NCBI GenBank assembly: GCA_964508895.1
Contig: CAZDWF010000129.1
Span: forward strand, 1 to 9,727
Length of the DNA stretch: 9,727 nt
Direction: 5' to 3'
From: M55B132 sp964508895
Lineage (GTDB): Bacteria; Bacteroidota; Bacteroidia; Bacteroidales; B18-G4
Below the pieces are notes generated by a model. That model had not been told where the DNA came from, made no database searches, and saw only the letters and a list, made by a program, of their open reading frames with translations. A program made the translations under genes and the position numbers. This document shows positions 6,321 to 9,727 of the stretch, piece after piece (the first letter of the stretch is position 1; every line of letters begins with the position of its first letter).

Positions 6321-7410
6321 TTATTTCTGTCCGAACTCCATAAGGAAAGCTTTTATAAATCCATTAAGATCACCATCCATAACAGCCTGAACATTTCCTG
6401 TTTCAAATCCTGTTCTCACGTCTTTAACCATTTTATATGGGTGCATCACATAGGATCTGATCTGTGAACCCCATTCGATCTTTTTCTTATTGCCTTCAAT
6501 TTCCGCCTGTGCTTCCATTTTCTTTCTCAGTTCTATTTCATATAATTGTGAACGGAGCATTTGTATAGCTTTCTCTCTATTTTGGCCTTGCGAACGGGTT
6601 TCCTGGCATGCGATTTTTATCCCGGTAGGTTCATGCTTTAATCTCACTGCAGTCTCAACCTTATTCACATTTTGTCCTCCCGGGCCACTTGCCCTGAATG
6701 TATCCCAGCTAATATCTGATGGATTGATCTGAATATCTATTTGTTCATCAACAACCGGATATACATAAACTGAAGCGAATGAAGTATGCCGTTTATTGGC
6801 GGCATCAAATGGGGATAATCTCACTAGCCTGTGTACACCATTTTCTCCTTTAAGGTAACCAAAAGCAAAATCACCTTCAAATTCAAGAGAAACCTTTTTA
6901 ATACCGGCCACATCCCCTTCGTTCATTTCAAGTTCTTTTACCTTAATATTATTAAGTTCACCCCAACGATAATACATTCTCATCAGCATCTCTGCCCAAT
7001 CCTGGCTTTCTGTTCCTCCGGCTCCGGCATTAATCTCCAATATGGCACCCAGGCGATCTTCCTCCTTGCTGAGCATATTCTTAAACTCCAGATCCTCAAT
7101 AAGCTGCAGAGTTTTCTGGTATTGCTTGTCGAGCTCTGATACTGTTGCTTCACCTTCATTAAAGAAATCGTAAATTATCTGGAGGTCATCGAAGCCTTCC
7201 CTGGTTTTTGTGTAGGCTTTGGTCCAGATTTTTATCTGATTGATTTTTTTAAGTACCTGTTCGGCATTTTTAGGATCATTCCAGAATGATGGATGCTGAG
7301 TTACTTCTTCCTGTTCTTCAATCTGCTTTATTTTTTCGTCAATGTCAAAGGAACCTCCTTAAGGCATCAAGCCTTTTTTCCAATTCCTTTACTTCTTCAT
7401 TTGTATGCAT
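6321..7410 (-). CDS. prfB: peptide chain release factor 2, expressed by programmed +1 frameshift
   Basis: RF2 recognises UGA and UAA in the ribosomal A site and triggers peptide release. The gene is read as two segments. Codons 1-21 run from ATG at 7410 to CTT at 7350-7348, followed in that frame by TGA (7347-7345). Skipping T7347 continues in the +1 frame with GAC (7346-7344) to the TAA at 6323-6321, giving 362 residues, the normal RF2 length. The shift site has AGGAGG (7359-7354), a 3-nt spacer TTC, then CTT TGA C, the canonical arrangement in which low RF2 favours frameshifting. The joined protein reads ...LDALRRFL-DIDEK..., as in other RF2s. The UGA-reading SPF tripeptide is at about 199-201 (RLSPFDAANK) and the catalytic GGQ at about 244-246 (ASGPGGQNVNK). 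An unaware ORF caller would report only an internal start at 7076 and miss 111 residues. It follows recX by 40 nt. Confidence 0.95.
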
Positions 7411-7437
7411 GATGAGATGCTTAATTTTACAGGATGG

Positions 7438-7445
7438 CAAAGTTA
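7438..7445 (-). promoter_or_regulatory. weak candidate -7 box for prfB
   Basis: The minus strand reads TAACTTTG here, a match to TAnnTTTG, in the 40-nt gap between the recX stop and the prfB start. No TTG lies 19-20 nt upstream, so this may be chance in AT-rich DNA. prfB may equally be transcribed from upstream of recX. Confidence 0.25.
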
Positions 7446-7450
7446 GAATA

Positions 7451-7918
7451 TTATTTATAATGTTGGTATATCTCTTTCCAAATAAGATCCGGTTCAAATC
7501 CTTTGGAAATTAAATATCTGGCAATCTTTCCCTTTTGAACATTTTTATCTTTCCGTTTGAGCTCCTTATATTTATTTTTAACCAGTTTGGTGATAGTTTT
7601 GGAATATTCTCTATCATCAATTTCTCCTAATCCTATTTGCACCATTAATTCAGGAATGTCTTTTTTAGTAAGTTCAAACATTATCCTGTTTTTACCCCAT
7701 TTATTATTCCTGAATTTTCCTCTTGCAAATGATTTGCAGAATCTTTCTTCATTAATAACATCTTCTTTTTTAAGAGTCTTGATAATTTTTTGAGAAACAG
7801 TATCTCTGATATGCCAGCTCTGAAGCTTTTGTTTTACTTCTGTGAGGCTGCGATCCTGATACAGGCAAAAAGATCTACATTTGGATAAGAAAAAATCAAA
7901 ATCGAATTGTGGGCTCAT
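7451..7918 (-). CDS. recX: RecX-family regulatory protein
   Basis: RecX binds RecA filaments and limits their extension, tempering recombination and the SOS response. The 155-residue protein has the family pattern of repeated three-helix units. The first unit is about 13-54 (CRSFCLYQDRSLTEVKQKL). The second has the characteristic INEERFCKSFARGKFRNNKWGKNRI (55-79), where the E-R-F/A-R and K-x-G-x-x-R/K residues are the best conserved. The third is about 101-152 (YSKTITKLVKNKY, then KIARYLISKGF). The C-terminal ISKGFEPDLIWKEI is also typical. recA is not in the window, which is common outside Proteobacteria. It begins 7 nt after the sirtuin stop, so the two are probably co-transcribed, with prfB following after 40 nt. 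There is no Shine-Dalgarno sequence before the ATG. Confidence 0.87.
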   Translation of the reverse strand: MSPQFDFDFFLSKCRSFCLYQDRSLTEVKQKLQSWHIRDTVSQKIIKTLKKEDVINEERFCKSFARGKFRNNKWGKNRIMFELTKKDIPELMVQIGLGEIDDREYSKTITKLVKNKYKELKRKDKNVQKGKIARYLISKGFEPDLIWKEIYQHYK

Positions 7919-7925
7919 AAGAGAG

Positions 7926-8612
7926 TTATTTTTTTAGTAATTCCTCTACCAGTAAAGGTACTGCAATACCTGCTTTATCTTTAATGACATTAAGATTATT
8001 TATCATAAGGTCATCCGAAGCATTGGGATCAATGAAATACTTCAGTGAGTTAGAAGGAGCATAAGATATTAATCCAGCTGCAGGATAAACTACCAGTGAA
8101 GTACCTATAACCATGAAAATGTCAGCAGTTGAAGATATTTCGGCAGCAGTACCAATATTTGGAACGGATTCTCCGAACCATACAATATGAGGACGGAGCT
8201 GGCTGCCTTTTTCACATTTATCTCCTTTTTTTAGTTCCCAGCCTTCAATGTCATAAATCAAACTTGGATCCATTGTACTCCTGGCCTTTTTAATTTCTCC
8301 ATGTAGATGAAGTACATTTTTCGATCCTGCCTGTTCATGAAGATCATCAACATTCTGGGTGATTATGGTAATATCGTATTTATTTTCCAGTTTTGCAAGT
8401 GCATAATGAGCAGCATTGGGTTTGCTTTGGTGCAGGTTCTTTCTTCTCTGGTTATAGAACTCAAGGACAAGCTCCATATCATCATGCCATGCCTGGGGAG
8501 AAGCAACTTCTTCTATTCTGTAGTTATTCCATAAACCATCGCTATCCCGAAATGTTTTAATTCCTGATTCGGCACTTATCCCGGCTCCGGTAAGAACAAC
8601 TAATCTCTTCAT
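7926..8612 (-). CDS. NAD-dependent protein deacylase, class III sirtuin (CobB/SIRT5-like)
   Basis: A 228-residue sirtuin that would remove acyl groups from protein lysines using NAD+, releasing nicotinamide and O-acyl-ADP-ribose. The NAD-binding motif GAGISAESGIKTFRD is at 9-23, TQNVDDLHEQAG at 85-96, the catalytic His104 in LHLHGE, and GTSLVVYPAAG at 170-180. Y53 and R56 in FYNQRR form the YxxR pair that marks class III enzymes, which prefer succinyl and malonyl lysine. The zinc ribbon is unusual: of the normal four cysteines only C133 (GDKCEKGSQLRPHIVWFGE) remains. The first CxxC position, around ARSTMDPSLI, has none, so the protein probably folds without zinc. I recall similar versions in other Bacteroidota. 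The gene starts just after the mdh terminator and lies 7 nt before recX. No well-spaced promoter is visible; TAAATTTA lies very close to the start. Confidence 0.9.
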   Translation of the reverse strand: MKRLVVLTGAGISAESGIKTFRDSDGLWNNYRIEEVASPQAWHDDMELVLEFYNQRRKNLHQSKPNAAHYALAKLENKYDITIITQNVDDLHEQAGSKNVLHLHGEIKKARSTMDPSLIYDIEGWELKKGDKCEKGSQLRPHIVWFGESVPNIGTAAEISSTADIFMVIGTSLVVYPAAGLISYAPSNSLKYFIDPNASDDLMINNLNVIKDKAGIAVPLLVEELLKK

Positions 8613-8635
8613 AGTTGTAAATTTATGAAAAAAAC

Positions 8636-8676
8636 AAGAAAAAAGCCATCTGCTTTAAAATAAAACAGATGGCTTT
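8636..8676 (-). terminator. intrinsic terminator of mdh
   Basis: An 11-bp perfect stem, AAAGCCATCTG (8642-8652) with CAGATGGCTTT (8666-8676), encloses a 13-nt AT-rich loop. Read on the minus strand, the stem is followed at once by a T-rich run, TTTTTT C TT G TTTTTT. It begins about 18 nt after the mdh stop codon and ends before the sirtuin gene, separating the two transcription units. Confidence 0.9.
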
Positions 8677-8694
8677 GAGAAATAAATGTCTCTT

Positions 8695-9636
8695 TTATTC
8701 AAATAATTTAAGCTTATCAAGTGCTTTAACAGTATCTTTTACATGATTAGCAGATCCGAGCACTTTTTCCTGTTCCTGTTTAGTAAGGTCTAATTCCATC
8801 ACCTCTTCAATTCCGTTCTTACCTAATTTCACAGGTACACCGAGATAAATATCTTTCAATCCATATTCACCGTTCAGGTATGCGCATACAGGGAATATCC
8901 TCTTCTGGTCATCAACAATAGCTTCAACCATTTGAGCTGCTGCTGCACCTGGAGCATACCATGCTGATGTACCCATAAGGCTAACAAGTTCCCCACCACC
9001 TTTTCGCGTTCTTTCAATAATTTTGTCAATTTCCTCTGGATTAAGCAACTCTGTTATAGGTATACCACAAACAGATGTATATCTTCTCAAAGGAACCATT
9101 GAATCACCATGGCCGCCCATTAATAATCCATGTATATCTTTTGGTGAAACACTCAATGCATCAGCAAGGAATGCGGTATATCTTCCTGTATCCAGGATTC
9201 CTGCCATACCAAATACTTTTTTATGATGCTTATTAGCTGCTTTATAAGCACAATATGTCATAACATCCAATGGATTGGAAACAATGATCAAGATAGCATC
9301 TGGAGAGTATTTAATAGCTTTCTCAGTTACGTCTTTGACAATTTCAGCATTGGTTTTAATCAGGTCATCTCTCGACATTCCAGGCTTTCTGGGTAATCCT
9401 GAAGTGATAACAATAATCCCGGAACCTTTAGTCTTTAAATAATCATTGGTAACACCGGTAACCCTTGTATTAAAATTATTGATTGAAGATGTTTGCCAGA
9501 TATCAAGTGCTTTACCTTCAGCAACTCCTTCTTTTATGTCAACAAGTATTACTTCTCTTGCTAAATCCTTTTGAGCAATAACATTTGCACAGGTTGCACC
9601 AACATTTCCTGCACCTATAACTGTAATTTTATCCAT
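8695..9636 (-). CDS. mdh: malate dehydrogenase (LDH-like type)
   Basis: Mdh oxidises L-malate to oxaloacetate with NAD+ in the TCA cycle, the step after FumC. The 313-residue length fits the LDH-like bacterial group. The N-terminal Rossmann motif is GAGNVG (8-13), and Asp33 at the end of the second strand indicates NAD rather than NADP. The substrate loop GLPRKPGMSRDDL (80-92) carries R83 and R89. VSNPLDV (119-125) follows, then LDTGR with R152. The catalytic His176 is in GGHGDS (174-179), paired with Asp149. R83 at the specificity position, instead of the lactate dehydrogenase Gln, supports malate. The start at 9636 matches the family N-terminus and follows an A/T-rich leader with no Shine-Dalgarno sequence. 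It has its own consensus promoter and a strong terminator, so it appears monocistronic. Confidence 0.96.
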   Translation of the reverse strand: MDKITVIGAGNVGATCANVIAQKDLAREVILVDIKEGVAEGKALDIWQTSSINNFNTRVTGVTNDYLKTKGSGIIVITSGLPRKPGMSRDDLIKTNAEIVKDVTEKAIKYSPDAILIIVSNPLDVMTYCAYKAANKHHKKVFGMAGILDTGRYTAFLADALSVSPKDIHGLLMGGHGDSMVPLRRYTSVCGIPITELLNPEEIDKIIERTRKGGGELVSLMGTSAWYAPGAAAAQMVEAIVDDQKRIFPVCAYLNGEYGLKDIYLGVPVKLGKNGIEEVMELDLTKQEQEKVLGSANHVKDTVKALDKLKLFE

Positions 9637-9686
9637 ATTAATTGATTTTATTTTGTTATTATAATTCTTTGCAAATCATACGATCA

Positions 9687-9716
9687 CAAATATAAGACAT
9701 AGTATATATATGTCAA
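9687..9716 (-). promoter_or_regulatory. Bacteroidota-type promoter of mdh
   Basis: On the minus strand TTG (9716-9714) and TATATTTG (9694-9687) are separated by 19 nt, an excellent match to the Bacteroidota housekeeping promoter (-33 TTG, -7 TAnnTTTG). Transcription would begin a few bases downstream of 9687, giving a leader of about 45 nt before the mdh ATG. Confidence 0.75.
9696..9714. promoter_or_regulatory. inverted repeat in the mdh promoter spacer, possible operator
   Basis: GACATA (9696-9701) and TATGTC (9709-9714) form a perfect 6-bp inverted repeat with a 7-nt TA-rich centre. The 19-bp symmetric site fits almost exactly between the -33 and -7 elements. That is where a dimeric repressor would block polymerase. 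It may also be chance in an AT-rich spacer. Confidence 0.35.
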
Positions 9717-9727
9717 AACAATTAATT

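Noticed and set aside
6321..7076. prfB as a 251-aa gene starting at the ATG at 7076
   Set aside because: It would lack the N-terminal domain of RF2; the in-frame upstream sequence plus the canonical frameshift site gives the full 362-aa protein.
8642..8676. Shared AAGCCAT/ATGGCTT between the mdh terminator stem and the palindrome at 6192-6319, suggesting one repeat family
   Set aside because: The match is only seven bases and the surrounding sequences do not align.

Overview
This window reads as AT-rich chromosomal DNA from a member of the Bacteroidota, probably Bacteroidales or a relative. Three things point there. The encoded Mdh, RecX, sirtuin and M20 proteins look like Bacteroidota versions of these families. 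The gene starts are preceded by A/T-rich sequence without Shine-Dalgarno motifs. The best promoter, upstream of mdh, has the Bacteroidota form TTG-N19-TAnnTTTG. There is no rRNA, tRNA, CRISPR array or recognisable insertion sequence.

Layout: bases 1-184 are non-coding and hold a small cluster of inverted repeats. Two plus-strand genes follow: a COG0731-type radical SAM protein (185-964) and, 11 nt later, a small protein made of about four 25-residue 'WL' repeats (976-1371). All remaining genes are on the minus strand. In transcription order they are mdh (9636-8695, with its own promoter and a strong intrinsic terminator), a class III sirtuin (8612-7926), recX (7918-7451), prfB (7410-6321), an ArsC-family thioredoxin-fold protein (6122-5781), fumC (5749-4355), an M20 amidohydrolase (4264-3080), mtnA (3076-2033) and a GPP34/GOLPH3-like protein (2036-1368). 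The last gene converges on the WL-repeat gene, and their stop codons overlap by 4 bp.

Function: most of the window is housekeeping. Mdh and FumC are consecutive TCA-cycle enzymes in separate transcription units. MtnA belongs to methionine salvage. PrfB ends translation at UGA/UAA, and RecX modulates RecA. M20, mtnA and GPP34 form a tight block (3 nt gap, then an ATGA overlap). Sirtuin and recX are 7 nt apart, with prfB 40 nt further on.

Main points of interest: (1) prfB is split by a canonical programmed +1 frameshift (AGGAGG, then CTT TGA C), so a plain ORF caller reports only its last 251 codons; the full protein is 362 aa. (2) A 128-bp imperfect palindrome (6192-6319) starts 1 nt after the prfB stop codon. 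(3) Seven perfect-period heptamers (ACCAGnn) lie 1 nt after the fumC stop. (4) The WL-repeat protein has no function I recognise. (5) The sirtuin lacks the usual zinc cysteines. (6) An inverted repeat fills the spacer of the mdh promoter. I see no defence system or other clearly new multi-gene system.
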